From: Paenarthrobacter sp. A20
Lineage (GTDB): Bacteria > Actinomycetota > Actinomycetes > Actinomycetales > Micrococcaceae
Reading direction: 5' to 3'
Assembly: GCF_024168825.1 (NCBI RefSeq)
Contig: NZ_JALJWH010000001.1
Coordinates: 4,960,001 to 5,024,000, forward strand
DNA: 64,000 nt
The position numbers and the translations under genes were made by a program. This document shows, piece after piece, positions 1 through 8,941 of this stretch (within the stretch, counting starts at the first letter, position 1; each line of letters opens with the position of its first letter). The notes beneath the pieces were generated by a model that was given only the letters and a program-made list of their open reading frames with translations, was not told where the DNA came from and did no database searches.

Positions 1-1728
1 GGCTCCCACGTCGCCAATCTGATGCGCCGCCTCCGACGGATCTGCGCCTACTACGGAGCGGGAAACACCTTCCCCGAGCCTGTGTTCATTGCGGCATCCG
101 CCACGGCCTCCGACCCCGGAGTTTCCTTCGGACGGCTCATCGGCGCTCCAGTGAGGGAAGTATCCGAAGACTGCTCTCCCCACGGCTCCACCACAGTGGC
201 CTTCTGGGAGCCGGCGCTCACGGACCTCAAAGGCGAGAACGGAGCCAAACAGCGACGGACCGCCGTAGCCGAAACAGCGGACATCCTGGCCAACCTCGTT
301 TCCTCCCGCGTGCGGACCATCGCGTTCATCAAGTCGCGTCGCGGCGCCGAGTCCATTGCTTCGATCACCAAGAGACTGTTGGACGAGGTGGACCCCAGCC
401 TGCCGGGGCGGGTGGCCGCCTACAGATCCGGGTACTTGCCCGAAGAACGGCGTGCCTTGGAGCAAGCATTGCGGTCCGGGCAGTTGCTGGGGGTCGCCAG
501 CACGTCTGCCCTGGAACTGGGCATCGACATTTCGGGGCTCGATGCAGTGCTGGTGGCTGGATGGCCGGGCACCCGCGCTTCCCTGTTCCAGCAGATTGGA
601 CGGGCAGGACGGGCCGGACAGGATGCCATTGCGGCCTTTGTGGCCAGCGACGACCCGTTGGACACGTATCTGGTCAACCATCCCGAGGCCATCTTTGATG
701 TGTCCGTGGAAGCCACCGTGTTTGATCCCGGTAATCCCTACGTCCTCGGTCCGCACTTGTGTGCGGCCGCGGCGGAGTTGCCGATCGGTCCTGCCGAGCT
801 TGAACTCTTCGGTCCAACAGCCGAAGGCCTTCTCGATCGGCTGGTGGTTCAGGGATACCTCCGAAAGCGGCCCGCCGGATGGTTTTGGACACATCCGGAG
901 AGCGCCGCAGGCATGGTAAACCTCCGGGCCGACGGAGGCGGGCCTGTCAGCATCGTCGATGCCGAGACCGGGTCCCTCCTGGGAACCATGGACTCGCCAC
1001 AAACCCACTACCAGGCCCATACGGGTGCCATCTACGTGCACCAGGGCGAGAGCTACCTTGTGGAGGACCTGAACGAAACCGACCATTGCGTCATGGTGCG
1101 GCGCGTCAACCCCGATTTCTACACCACGGCCCGGGACGTGACCCAGATCGAGGTCCTCGAAACATCCCGTTCGGTGCAGTGGGGCGACATCACCGTGCAT
1201 TTCGGCGACGTCAAAGTGACTACGCAAGTTGTCTCCTTTCAGCGGAAGGCACTGATCTCAAATGAGATCCTTGGCGAGGAGCCCCTCGAACTGGGGGCCC
1301 GCGATCTGTTTACCAAGGCCGTCTGGTTTGTGGTGGACAACCGCTCGCTTCACGGAGCCGGCCTGGTGGAAGCGGAATTTCCCGGGGCGCTGCATGCGGC
1401 CGAACATGCGGCCATCGGGCTCCTTCCTTTGGTGGCATCAAGCGACCGCTGGGACATCGGAGGGGTTTCCACCGCCCTGCACGCCGACACCGGTGTGCCC
1501 ACGATCTTCGTGTACGACGGCCATCCAGGCGGCGCTGGATTCGCAGAGCGGGGCTTTGACAAGGCCAAGATCTGGCTGACCGCCACGAGGGAGGCCATCA
1601 AAGCATGTGAGTGTGAAAACGGCTGCCCGTCTTGTGTGCAATCCCCTAAGTGCGGCAACAAGAACAACCCGCTGGACAAGGCAGCCGCCATCACATTGCT
1701 GGGAGTCCTGTTGAAGGACGCCGTCTAA
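1..1728 (+). CDS. DEAD/DEAH-box helicase with C-terminal DUF1998 domain (3' part only)
   Basis: This is the C-terminal 575 residues of a large ATP-dependent helicase of the YprA/MrfA type. The reading frame is open from base 1, so the start and the N-terminal RecA domain lie outside the window. Visible parts are a SATASDPG helicase motif III region (about residue 35), the second RecA domain with the ELGIDISGLD and QQIGRAGRAGQ motifs (about 175-200), and a DUF1998-like end with the four-cysteine cluster CECENGCPSCVQSPKCG near residue 535-550. MrfA-type enzymes act in DNA repair in Bacillus; that role is inferred here. It is convergent with the Tad operon, as the homologous helicase gene is near the Tad genes in mycobacteria. 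Confidence 0.93.
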   Translation, partial: GSHVANLMRRLRRICAYYGAGNTFPEPVFIAASATASDPGVSFGRLIGAPVREVSEDCSPHGSTTVAFWEPALTDLKGENGAKQRRTAVAETADILANLVSSRVRTIAFIKSRRGAESIASITKRLLDEVDPSLPGRVAAYRSGYLPEERRALEQALRSGQLLGVASTSALELGIDISGLDAVLVAGWPGTRASLFQQIGRAGRAGQDAIAAFVASDDPLDTYLVNHPEAIFDVSVEATVFDPGNPYVLGPHLCAAAAELPIGPAELELFGPTAEGLLDRLVVQGYLRKRPAGWFWTHPESAAGMVNLRADGGGPVSIVDAETGSLLGTMDSPQTHYQAHTGAIYVHQGESYLVEDLNETDHCVMVRRVNPDFYTTARDVTQIEVLETSRSVQWGDITVHFGDVKVTTQVVSFQRKALISNEILGEEPLELGARDLFTKAVWFVVDNRSLHGAGLVEAEFPGALHAAEHAAIGLLPLVASSDRWDIGGVSTALHADTGVPTIFVYDGHPGGAGFAERGFDKAKIWLTATREAIKACECENGCPSCVQSPKCGNKNNPLDKAAAITLLGVLLKDAV

Positions 1729-1767
1729 GGACGGCCCCGCCCAGGCAGAAGAGCCAGCGCCCGCAGC

Positions 1768-2127
1768 CTACGGGGGTGGTCCCGCCCGCGCCCGGCCGGT
1801 GGCAACTCCCCAGTCCAAGGGGTGGTCCAACTCGACACCGACTTCCACCACGTTCCCTCCGACCACGGTGCAGGAAGTCAGGGTTGCATCGTGGCGCCCG
1901 GCCACGTCCGACGCCACCGCACACGGATCTCCCGATGTGAGGCCCCGCGCGGCATCTGCGGCAGCAAGAGCCGCGAGGTCAGCCGCCGATGCGGCCCGGG
2001 ACGCCAGCACCCCCGCCTGCGCCAGGAGGAGCACTCCAACGAGCAATGCCATCACGACTGCTCCCAAGGTCAGGGCAAGAACCGTTCCCGCCCCGCTCTC
2101 ATGATGGGAACGTATCGGGGACGGCAT
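1768..2127 (-). CDS. TadE-like secreted/pilus-associated protein (Rv3654c type)
   Basis: A small protein of 119 residues with one hydrophobic segment near the N-terminus (about residues 13-37) preceded by ESGAGTVLALT, the TadE-like form of a pilin-like leader. The rest is Ala-rich and probably extracytoplasmic. The ATG at 2127 overlaps the stop of the upstream TadE gene (TGATG), which fixes the start better than an upstream in-frame codon. It is the last gene of the Tad operon. Actinobacterial genomes regularly carry two adjacent TadE-like genes here, between the DUF4244 pilin and the helicase. Function in pilus assembly is inferred from family and position. Confidence 0.85.
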   Translation of the reverse strand: MPSPIRSHHESGAGTVLALTLGAVVMALLVGVLLLAQAGVLASRAASAADLAALAAADAARGLTSGDPCAVASDVAGRHDATLTSCTVVGGNVVEVGVELDHPLDWGVATGRARAGPPP

Positions 2128-2540
2128 CACGGGACACCTGACCCGATGGCGGGTTCGGCACCGGCGGATTCGGCACGGGCTGAAGCCGACGCTGACAGTG
2201 TCCACGGGATCAGTGGGCCCAGGGCACCACCAACGGGCGACGAGGCTGTCACTGTGAGCCAGACGCCGTCGTCGACCAGCGACGAACTAACGCCCTCCCC
2301 GGCAAGCCTCCGGACAATCCCATCTACCGAGGCCGCTGTTTCGCCCCGGGCCGATGCCCGCGCTCCCGCCCTGGCGGCCTCCTCCAGCCGCAGTTGAGTG
2401 ATGCCCGCAGCGCCGCCTGCCAGCAGGAAGGCCAGAAGCAGCATCACGGCAGGCAAAGCGACGGCAAATTCAGCAGTGACAGCGCCCCGATCCTGCTTGC
2501 TCCAGGACGCTCGCCGGCGGGCAGGCAGCGCGCACGTCAT
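2127..2540 (-). CDS. TadE family protein (minor pilin-like)
   Basis: A 137-residue protein with the classic TadE start: a positively charged N-terminus, then RGAVTAEFAVALPAVMLLLA, where the glutamate after a hydrophobic pseudo-pilin cleavage region is typical. The single membrane segment is about residues 18-48; the rest would face outside. TadE/TadF proteins are minor pilins or anchors of Flp/Tad pili. It overlaps the DUF4244 gene upstream by 4 bases and the next TadE-like gene downstream by one base, so translation is probably coupled. Confidence 0.9.
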   Translation of the reverse strand: MTCALPARRRASWSKQDRGAVTAEFAVALPAVMLLLAFLLAGGAAGITQLRLEEAARAGARASARGETAASVDGIVRRLAGEGVSSSLVDDGVWLTVTASSPVGGALGPLIPWTLSASASARAESAGAEPAIGSGVP

Positions 2541-2956
2541 GGCAAGGACAGTGCGGTGCGGATCAGATTGAGAAGGAAGCCGCGAACCTCTTCACTGCGA
2601 AGAATGACCACCAGCAGGCCCGCAAGACCTACGGCGGCAAGGGTAGCAATGGCGTACTCAGCGGTAGCCATACCCACTTCCGAACCCATCAGCTGTGTCC
2701 TTGCCCAGAAACCATCGTCCTCACGTCGCCCCTCCTCGAATTCCTCAAATTCGTCGAATCCAAGTTCGAACTCCCCGATTTCTTCCTCAAGATCGAATCG
2801 CTCAAGGTCGTTAGGTTCCAGCTCGTACTCGGAGAGCTCGTACGGCTGGGTTGTCACCGGTTCCAGGGAAGGAGCCTCCGGGACTCCAAAGGGAGCCGGC
2901 CGATCCTCGAGCCTGTCATCGAGAATGCCTGGAAGCGTGGTGGAATGTGTTTTCAC
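2537..2956 (-). CDS. DUF4244 Flp-pilin-like protein with long acidic N-terminal extension
   Basis: The C-terminal ~50 residues (GMATAEYAIATLAAVGLAG then one hydrophobic segment and LIRTALSLP) are the DUF4244 pilin-like domain, which takes the place of the Flp major pilin in actinobacterial Tad clusters. The start is a GTG at 2956 with an AAGGAAA Shine-Dalgarno upstream. That start gives 139 residues, because a ~95-residue leader precedes the G-MATAEYA segment. Residues about 40-81 are roughly half Asp/Glu (ELSEYELEPND...EEFEEGRREDD). Family members I know have only a short leader of about 25-40 residues. The role of the acidic part is unknown; it might be removed by prepilin peptidase together with the leader. 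Confidence 0.85.
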   Translation of the reverse strand: MKTHSTTLPGILDDRLEDRPAPFGVPEAPSLEPVTTQPYELSEYELEPNDLERFDLEEEIGEFELGFDEFEEFEEGRREDDGFWARTQLMGSEVGMATAEYAIATLAAVGLAGLLVVILRSEEVRGFLLNLIRTALSLP

Positions 2957-3105
2957 GGTGGTTTTCCTTTCAGGAGTGCCAGCGGGTCCGCCGACTGATT
3001 TGACTCTTCCGTGGCTGGGTGTTGCCCGTAAGAAGGGGATTCCTTCAAGTGGATAACCCTGACGAACCGCTGGATGTGGAGGGGCAGTGGGGCCATATCC
3101 ATGGC

Positions 3106-3729
3106 TCAACCGGAGGGAAGCATCGCGATCAGTACGGGAACGATGCCCAGGCAGATGAAGGCCGGCAAGGAGCACAGTCCCAGGGGTACAACAAGCTTTA
3201 CGCCCAAGGCAGCGGCCCTCTTCTCCGCGGCCCGGAACTGTTCCCGACGATCCCGGGCAGCCTGTGCGTAGAGAATGGAGGCCGACGGCGCCCCGGTCAG
3301 CGCTGCAAAAGCCAAGGCCTCCTTCAATCGGACCACCTCTGGCGCGTGCTTGCTTGGGCTCCGCCAAGCAGTGTCCCAAGCGGCGCCCATTGCCAGCGCA
3401 GCCACCACGGGCCTCAAGGATTGGCTGATGGGCGGCGAGGCACACCTGGCAATGAGCTCCAGTGCCCGCCCGATGCCGGCACCGGCGTCGAGCATGGACG
3501 CCACCAGCTCCAACATCATCGCGGTGTCGCGAAGACCATCGATCGGTGCGGTGACGTCGGCCAGGGCGCTGCGGCTTTCCGGGCCGGACGAATCCGCCGG
3601 AGCCGTTGCCCCGTCGGCTCCGGCCAACAACTTTGCCCTCACCGCCCGCACTCGGATCGGCGCTGCAAAACAAACGAATGCTGCCAGGGACACCATCAAA
3701 ATCATCAGTAAGACCGGAGCGCCGGGCAT
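3106..3729 (-). CDS. Type II secretion system F-domain protein (TadC-like)
   Basis: An inner-membrane platform protein of Tad pilus assembly. The protein has 207 residues, an N-terminal membrane segment (APVLLMILMVSLAAFVCF), a cytoplasmic F-domain helical region with LVASMLDAGAGIGRALELIA, and a C-terminal pair of hydrophobic stretches (LVVPLGLCSLPAFICLGIVPVLIAML). The ATG at 3729 overlaps the TGA of the upstream TadB-like gene (TGATG). The gap to the DUF4244 gene is about 150 bases, the longest in this operon. That leaves room for a separate pilin promoter, but I see no clear promoter in it. Confidence 0.88.
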   Translation of the reverse strand: MPGAPVLLMILMVSLAAFVCFAAPIRVRAVRAKLLAGADGATAPADSSGPESRSALADVTAPIDGLRDTAMMLELVASMLDAGAGIGRALELIARCASPPISQSLRPVVAALAMGAAWDTAWRSPSKHAPEVVRLKEALAFAALTGAPSASILYAQAARDRREQFRAAEKRAAALGVKLVVPLGLCSLPAFICLGIVPVLIAMLPSG

Positions 3730-4523
3730 CACATGCCTCCGGCTGCAGACGCCACCAGCCGTGAGGACCAGACGCGGCCAACCACTGTCAGGAGGAGCCC
3801 GGCAGCGAAGGTAGCCACTCCCAAAAAGTTGTCCAGCAAGATTCCCAAGGGATCCACGCCCAATGCCATCCCCAACACCAGCCCGAACACCGGGAGCCAC
3901 GACAACAGCCGGACGGTCGCTTTTGGTCCGGCGAGCGCCGTCTGTCGTGCAGCTTCGGCGTCCTCTTCGGCTTCAAGCTGGGCAGCAAACCGGGTGAGAA
4001 GATCGGCGAGTGGACAGCCGCTTGTTTCTGACACTTCAAGGCACGCTGCCAGTTCCATCCACACACGTCGCTCAGAACTTCCCCGCCGGGGATACATCCT
4101 TGCGACCGCCTGGCGAATCGCATCTGCCGGCGGGTTTCCCACAGTGGACGCTGCCCGCGCTGCGGCCACGACCAGCAAGGATTCCGGGGTGAGTCCAGCG
4201 GTCACCTGCTCCGTTTCCGGTGCCGTGCTGCCGTGGTGGGTCAGCCTCGGAGCGTGCACCGCCCATAGCTCCTCCCACAGGCTGGAAGTTCCCCGCCCGC
4301 CCCGAAGCAGCGCCGCGAGCTGTTGTACCAGCACCACAAGCGAGACGGCCTCTCGCCGCTTGCGCCGCCACAGGCGTCCAGACCACAATCCGGCAAGGGA
4401 GAGATAGCCGTCGTTCCCGCGCGCAGGCTCACCCAGGCTCCTCCGAACACGCCGGCCATCGGCGCGGTGGCCCCTGAGCTGCAGCCAGGCCGCGAGCATT
4501 GCAACGAGGACAAAAGCACCCAT
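3729..4523 (-). CDS. Type II secretion system F-domain protein (TadB-like)
   Basis: The second membrane platform protein of the Tad system, 264 residues. The N-terminus (MGAFVLVAMLAAWLQL) is one membrane segment; an F domain follows (LVQQLAALLRGGRG..., CLEVSETSGCPLADLLTRFAAQLEAEEDAEAARQ spread over about residues 70-190). It ends with LSWLPVFGLVLGMALGVDP and a last hydrophobic segment. The ATG at 4523 overlaps the TAA of tadA, so an earlier in-frame start inside tadA is unlikely. TadB and TadC form a paired platform that works with the TadA ATPase. Confidence 0.88.
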   Translation of the reverse strand: MGAFVLVAMLAAWLQLRGHRADGRRVRRSLGEPARGNDGYLSLAGLWSGRLWRRKRREAVSLVVLVQQLAALLRGGRGTSSLWEELWAVHAPRLTHHGSTAPETEQVTAGLTPESLLVVAAARAASTVGNPPADAIRQAVARMYPRRGSSERRVWMELAACLEVSETSGCPLADLLTRFAAQLEAEEDAEAARQTALAGPKATVRLLSWLPVFGLVLGMALGVDPLGILLDNFLGVATFAAGLLLTVVGRVWSSRLVASAAGGM

Positions 4524-5809
4524 TACGCGTCCTCCCCGAATATCGGTGAACACCTGCGCGGTGTGCCGGGGTCCTGCAAGTCGATGCCGGGCGTTCCGTT
4601 CTGCTGGGGCCAGCCGTGGGCAGGCACCTCAGGGGAGAGCCGCGCGGCGAGTTCGGGCCAGGCCGGCCCCTGGGTCATTCCTGACGGATGCCAGCTCAGG
4701 GCCGGCACCACCTTCTGGCCTTCGAGGGTGTCGGCCAGCACCCCGATGGAAGCAACTTTCCGTCCCGTTGGGGTTCGGTCGACATGGATGACGACGTCCA
4801 AGGCACTGGAAACCTGCAACCGGACAGCTTCTGCATTCAAGCCCGCGAGCGCACCGAGAGCTACCAACCTTGCGGGCACAGCCTCTGCCGTATTGGCGTG
4901 GATGGTCCCGCCGCCGCCGGTGTGCCCCGTGTTGAGTGCTGTCAGCAATTCACGGACTTCAGCGCCGCGGCACTCTCCTACGATCAACCGGTCCGGTCGC
5001 ATGCGAAGGGCCTGGCGGACCAACTCACCAAGGTCCAGTGCACCTCCGCCCTCAAGGTTTCCATGCCGGGATTCCAGCGTCACCACATGGGGGTGGACGG
5101 GGTTGAGCTCGGCAGCGTCCTCTATCAGGACCAACCGCTCGTTCGGATGGCTCAGGCCAAGCATCGTGGACAGCAGGGTTGTCTTGCCGGAGCCAGTGGC
5201 CCCGCTGATCAGAAAACTTAGCTTTTGCCCCATGATGGCCCGCAGGACGTACTCTACGGTCTCGGAAAACATGCCGAGCTCCCTTAGCTCGGTCAGGGTG
5301 AACACATTCTCGCGGCGGATGCGGATCGACAGTAGCGTCCCCGTGATGGATATGGGTGCCAGGACTGCATGAACCCGATAGCCGCCCTTGAGGCGGACGT
5401 CCACGCAGGGAGAACCATCATCCAGTCGACGGCCTCCTGCGGCAACCAGCCTGGCAGCCAAAGACCTGACCTGTTGTTCGGTCTCGAAGTGAACCGAAGA
5501 TCGTTCCAAACCCTGCCCGCGGTCCAGCCATACGGATTCCGGACCGTTGACGAAGACGTCCGTCACGGCGGGATCCCGGGCAAGTTGCTGCAGCGGTCCC
5601 AGACCGTTCAGCTCTGCGTTGATCGATTCGGCTGCCTCCAAAGCTCCTGCGGTGCCCAGTAACCTGCCACTTGCCTGTACTGCTGCTGCGACGGTGGACG
5701 GCGTGACGGGTCCGTTGCCCGCCAGCACAGACTCCCGCACAGTCTCAAGGAGAAGGGAGTCGAGTTTTCGGCCCTGCCTGCGTCGCGTGCCCTCAGCGAA
5801 AGTGTTCAC
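4523..5809 (-). CDS. tadA: TadA/CpaF-type pilus assembly ATPase
   Basis: The motor ATPase of the Tad pilus system. Its 428 residues show the CpaF/VirB11-type layout: an N-terminal domain with GLGPLQQLARDPAVTDVFVNG (about 69-89), Walker A GATGSGKTT (about 203-211), Asp box IEDAAEL, a Walker B region LIVGECRGAE and the His box GHTGGGGTIHAN. The last ~50 residues after the ATPase core are Pro-rich and variable. It overlaps ssd upstream by 4 bases and tadB downstream by one base. No outer-membrane secretin or TadD is present, as expected in an actinobacterium. Confidence 0.95.
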   Translation of the reverse strand: MNTFAEGTRRRQGRKLDSLLLETVRESVLAGNGPVTPSTVAAAVQASGRLLGTAGALEAAESINAELNGLGPLQQLARDPAVTDVFVNGPESVWLDRGQGLERSSVHFETEQQVRSLAARLVAAGGRRLDDGSPCVDVRLKGGYRVHAVLAPISITGTLLSIRIRRENVFTLTELRELGMFSETVEYVLRAIMGQKLSFLISGATGSGKTTLLSTMLGLSHPNERLVLIEDAAELNPVHPHVVTLESRHGNLEGGGALDLGELVRQALRMRPDRLIVGECRGAEVRELLTALNTGHTGGGGTIHANTAEAVPARLVALGALAGLNAEAVRLQVSSALDVVIHVDRTPTGRKVASIGVLADTLEGQKVVPALSWHPSGMTQGPAWPELAARLSPEVPAHGWPQQNGTPGIDLQDPGTPRRCSPIFGEDA

Positions 5810-6924
5810 TGGATGGCCCCGTTCAGTTCCAGCACGGACATGGCAAAGCGGTTTACTGGCTTACGACGCCCGAGTTCAAGTAAGCGTCCCAATTCCGTGG
5901 CGGTTGCCACCCCCCTTATCTCAGGGACAACGCCCAACAATGGCAGTCCCAGTGACTCGGCAATCAGGCCAGCGTCCACTGACGAGGTGGTGCTCCCCCG
6001 GACCAGGAGCCCTGCGTCCACGGGCGGGAGCTCGTTGACGATGCGCCCTGCTGCTACGGCCGATGTGAGGTGGGCCTTGGCCAGTAGCAGGATCCTGTCG
6101 CAATCCCAGGCCAGGGTCTTCAGGCCCTCGCCGTTTCGCCCGATGTCCACCAGGATGAGTTCAAAGCTCCTGCGTGCAGCGTCCAGGACAGCGGCCACGG
6201 CACCGGCATCGGGCCCTTGGACCGGATCCCGCGCTCCAGGCCACGACAGATAGGCAAAACCGCCCGCCACGGGCAGGGAATCCCTGAACTTGGCGGGGTC
6301 GATGCTGCCCCGGGTTTCTGAGAAATCAGGCCAACGGAGGCCGGGAATGTCCTCAGCCGTGACGGCCAGCTCCAGGCCACCGCCCCATGGATCACCGTCG
6401 ATGAGCATGGTGCTGACACCGTGGTCAGCCGCTGCTTGGGCGAGCCAGATTGCCGTGGTGGTGGCGCCGGCCCCACCACAGCCACCGATAATTCCGATGA
6501 CCACGCCTCCAGGGTCCGGAGAGCCGGACATGCTGAGGTGTTCAGCCAACCAGGCCGCGGCCTCAGGAAGGACTGCCACCCGTTCAGCTCCAAGGGCAGC
6601 GGCCAGCCTCCATAGTCCGTCTCCTTCGGCGGCCCTGCCCAGCAGGACCGTTGGCCCTCGTCGTCGCGGGGGCAACTCGCGCACGTCGCTGCCCACCAAG
6701 ACAACGTCGGCGCTGTCCCAACCGTGAACAGCTTCAGTGACATCCGCAGCCATTGAGAGGCTTCCGCCAGCGGCTGCAACTATCCGCTTGGCTTCTTCCT
6801 GAAGGTAGGGGTCTGCGGAGACGAGCAGTATCCCGGCAGCATCGCGTGGAACCCAGGATCCGTCTGTTTCCGCTTCTCCGGAGTGGTTGCTGGTGTGCCT
6901 GTGCCGACGATCTCTCTTACTCAT
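5806..6924 (-). CDS. ssd: Septum-site-determining-like / CpaE-like P-loop ATPase (Ssd, Rv3660c type)
   Basis: A MinD/CpaE-superfamily ATPase that heads the Tad operon. The N-terminal ~130 residues resemble a receiver-like domain (ILLVSADPYLQEEAKRIVAAAGG, VVLVGSDV). The P-loop domain follows at about residue 141, where the deviant Walker A reads GIIGGCGGAGATTTA (about 144-158), without the lysines of KGGxGKT. LIDGDPWGGGLE is the second nucleotide-binding motif. In M. tuberculosis Ssd affects septum formation; in other bacteria CpaE localises Tad pili. Which role applies here is inferred. The start is the ATG at 6924 (MSKRDRRHRH). The divergent polymerase gene begins 138 bases away. Confidence 0.88.
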   Translation of the reverse strand: MSKRDRRHRHTSNHSGEAETDGSWVPRDAAGILLVSADPYLQEEAKRIVAAAGGSLSMAADVTEAVHGWDSADVVLVGSDVRELPPRRRGPTVLLGRAAEGDGLWRLAAALGAERVAVLPEAAAWLAEHLSMSGSPDPGGVVIGIIGGCGGAGATTTAIWLAQAAADHGVSTMLIDGDPWGGGLELAVTAEDIPGLRWPDFSETRGSIDPAKFRDSLPVAGGFAYLSWPGARDPVQGPDAGAVAAVLDAARRSFELILVDIGRNGEGLKTLAWDCDRILLLAKAHLTSAVAAGRIVNELPPVDAGLLVRGSTTSSVDAGLIAESLGLPLLGVVPEIRGVATATELGRLLELGRRKPVNRFAMSVLELNGAIQ

Positions 6925-7062
6925 GGGACCCACATTGGTGGACCCGGCGAACCACGGTAAGTGACCCGGCCCCCTATGTGCACAAGCTGGCAAACTTGGT
7001 GCCTGTGGAGGTGCAGTGACACCGGCACAGCTGCCCCGCCCACACAGGGCAGAATGGAGACC

Positions 7063-8754
7063 ATGTACTTGCTGCTCGCCGCCCACCCGGAAGGGGCAGC
7101 CATACAGAGGATCTCCCCCACAGGAAAAGCGACAGCGGACGCACGCATCGTCGCACGGGGTGAGCTGCCCGCCGTCGTGCGTGAATACGAAGCCCAGCGG
7201 CCCCGCTGGGTCTGGCACCGCGCCATGGACTGGTACCCGGAACTGTTAACTCACGGCATCGAGCTGGAGCGGTGCCATGACCTCTCGCTGTGCGCGGCAA
7301 TCCTGGCGCACTCTGAATTCACCGCTCACACGGACTATGCCCGGCATGCGGTCAAGCTCACCCAGGACGACGACTCAACACCGCCACGCGTCCTCCAACC
7401 ACCACCGCCTCCCGCGGACCAAGGCGCCCTGTTCGAGGACCCTTCGCCGTCAATCGCCAAAGCAGGGCTCCCCGAACTCAAGGAGGAATTCGGAGCGCAG
7501 CAGCATGCAATTGCCCAGGTCCCCACGGATGGGCAGCGAAAGCAACGCCTCCAACTACTGCTCGCCGCCGAATCAGCCTGCGCCATCATCGCCGTCGAGA
7601 TGCAACACGCCGGTGTCCCATGGCGCGAAGAGCTTCATCAGCAGATACTCGCCGACGTTCTGGGCCCCCGGCCGCCTTTGGGACACAGACCTCCCGCCCT
7701 TGAAGCGCTCTGCACCGAGCTCAGGAGCATCCTCAATTCCCCGGGCCTGAACCCGGACTCACCGCAGGACCTCATGCGTGCCCTGCACAGGAACGGCATC
7801 GAGGTGAAAAGCACCCGCCAATGGGAGCTCCAGGAGTCCAACCATCCTGCCATCCAGCCGCTGCTCGCCTACAAGAAGCTGTCCCGCCTTCACACAGCCA
7901 ATGGTTGGGCGTGGCTGGACGCGTGGGTGCGTGACGGCAGGTTCCACCCGGAGTACGTCGTTGGCGGCGTGGTGTCCGGACGCTGGGCCTCGCGAGGTGG
8001 TGGAGCACTCCAGATCCCGCGCAACATCCGGGGTGCGGTCCATGCCAATCCCGGCCACAAGCTCATCGTCGCCGATGCCTCTCAATTGGAACCCCGCGTA
8101 CTGGTTGCTCTGGCCCAGGACACCAAGATGGCGGAAGCCGCCCGCGATAAGGACCTATATGCAGGCATCGCCGCACAAGGTTTCGGCGGCGACCGGGCGA
8201 AGGCGAAAATAGCACTGCTCGGAGCTATTTACGGCGCCACCACAGGCGAATCGGGCAGGCTCATGCCCCAACTCACCCGCACGTATCCACGCGCCGTCGG
8301 ATTCGTGGAGCAAGCCGCCCGGCAGGGCGAAGCGGGCAAGACGGTGACTACCCGGCTCGGCCGAAGCAGCCCACCCCCGTCGGCCGGCTGGTTGCGGAGC
8401 CAGCAATCCACCTCAGCGGAGGAACAGCGTCGTGCCGACAACCTGGCCAGGTCACGGGGCCGTTTCACCCGCAACTTCGTTGTCCAGGGCTCAGCCGCTG
8501 AGTGGGCGGCGTGCTGGCTGGCAGAACTACGACGGCGGTTGCGGACCATGCGGGCCGAAGGCTCACCTTCCGGTGAACTCGTCTTCTTCCTGCACGACGA
8601 AGTGATGGTTCACGCCCCCGACGACGCCGTGGACGCCTGCATCCAGGCCATCGAGGAAGCGGCTACAGCGGCGAAGGAACTCATGTTCGGACGGATTCCC
8701 GTGGAGTTCCCGGTCAGTGTCGCCGTGGTCGATTCCTATGACAAGGCAAAGTAG
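7063..8754 (+). CDS. Family A DNA polymerase-like protein (bifunctional 3'-5' exonuclease/DNA polymerase family)
   Basis: A short pol I relative of about 563 residues without a 5'-nuclease domain. Polymerase motifs are visible in the C-terminal half: motif A region VADASQLEPRVLVALA (canonical DYSQIELR, here D-A-S-Q-L-E-P-R), a motif B-like RAKAKIALLGAIYGAT, and motif C FFLHDEVMVHAP. The N-terminal ~200 residues sit where the 3'-5' exonuclease should be, but I cannot see its acidic motifs. The start is either ATG 7054 or ATG 7063; the second begins MYLLLAAHPEG and is chosen on family style. Related proteins are widespread in Actinobacteria alongside the main PolA. Their physiological role is not known to me; repair synthesis is a guess. 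Confidence 0.88.
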   Translation: MYLLLAAHPEGAAIQRISPTGKATADARIVARGELPAVVREYEAQRPRWVWHRAMDWYPELLTHGIELERCHDLSLCAAILAHSEFTAHTDYARHAVKLTQDDDSTPPRVLQPPPPPADQGALFEDPSPSIAKAGLPELKEEFGAQQHAIAQVPTDGQRKQRLQLLLAAESACAIIAVEMQHAGVPWREELHQQILADVLGPRPPLGHRPPALEALCTELRSILNSPGLNPDSPQDLMRALHRNGIEVKSTRQWELQESNHPAIQPLLAYKKLSRLHTANGWAWLDAWVRDGRFHPEYVVGGVVSGRWASRGGGALQIPRNIRGAVHANPGHKLIVADASQLEPRVLVALAQDTKMAEAARDKDLYAGIAAQGFGGDRAKAKIALLGAIYGATTGESGRLMPQLTRTYPRAVGFVEQAARQGEAGKTVTTRLGRSSPPPSAGWLRSQQSTSAEEQRRADNLARSRGRFTRNFVVQGSAAEWAACWLAELRRRLRTMRAEGSPSGELVFFLHDEVMVHAPDDAVDACIQAIEEAATAAKELMFGRIPVEFPVSVAVVDSYDKAK

Positions 8755-8941
8755 CCGCTGCACACTAACCGGAACCCCGTGGACTATCCAGTCACATCTC
8801 GCCATATGAGGCGGAATGACCTGCCTCATGACCGGTACCGCCAAGTAACTTTTGTTCTCCCCCGGTTCTGGATACTTTCGCTATGTGGATGGATGTGCCG
8901 GTCCACATGTGCATGCAAGGAAGCATCAAGGGGGAACAGCA

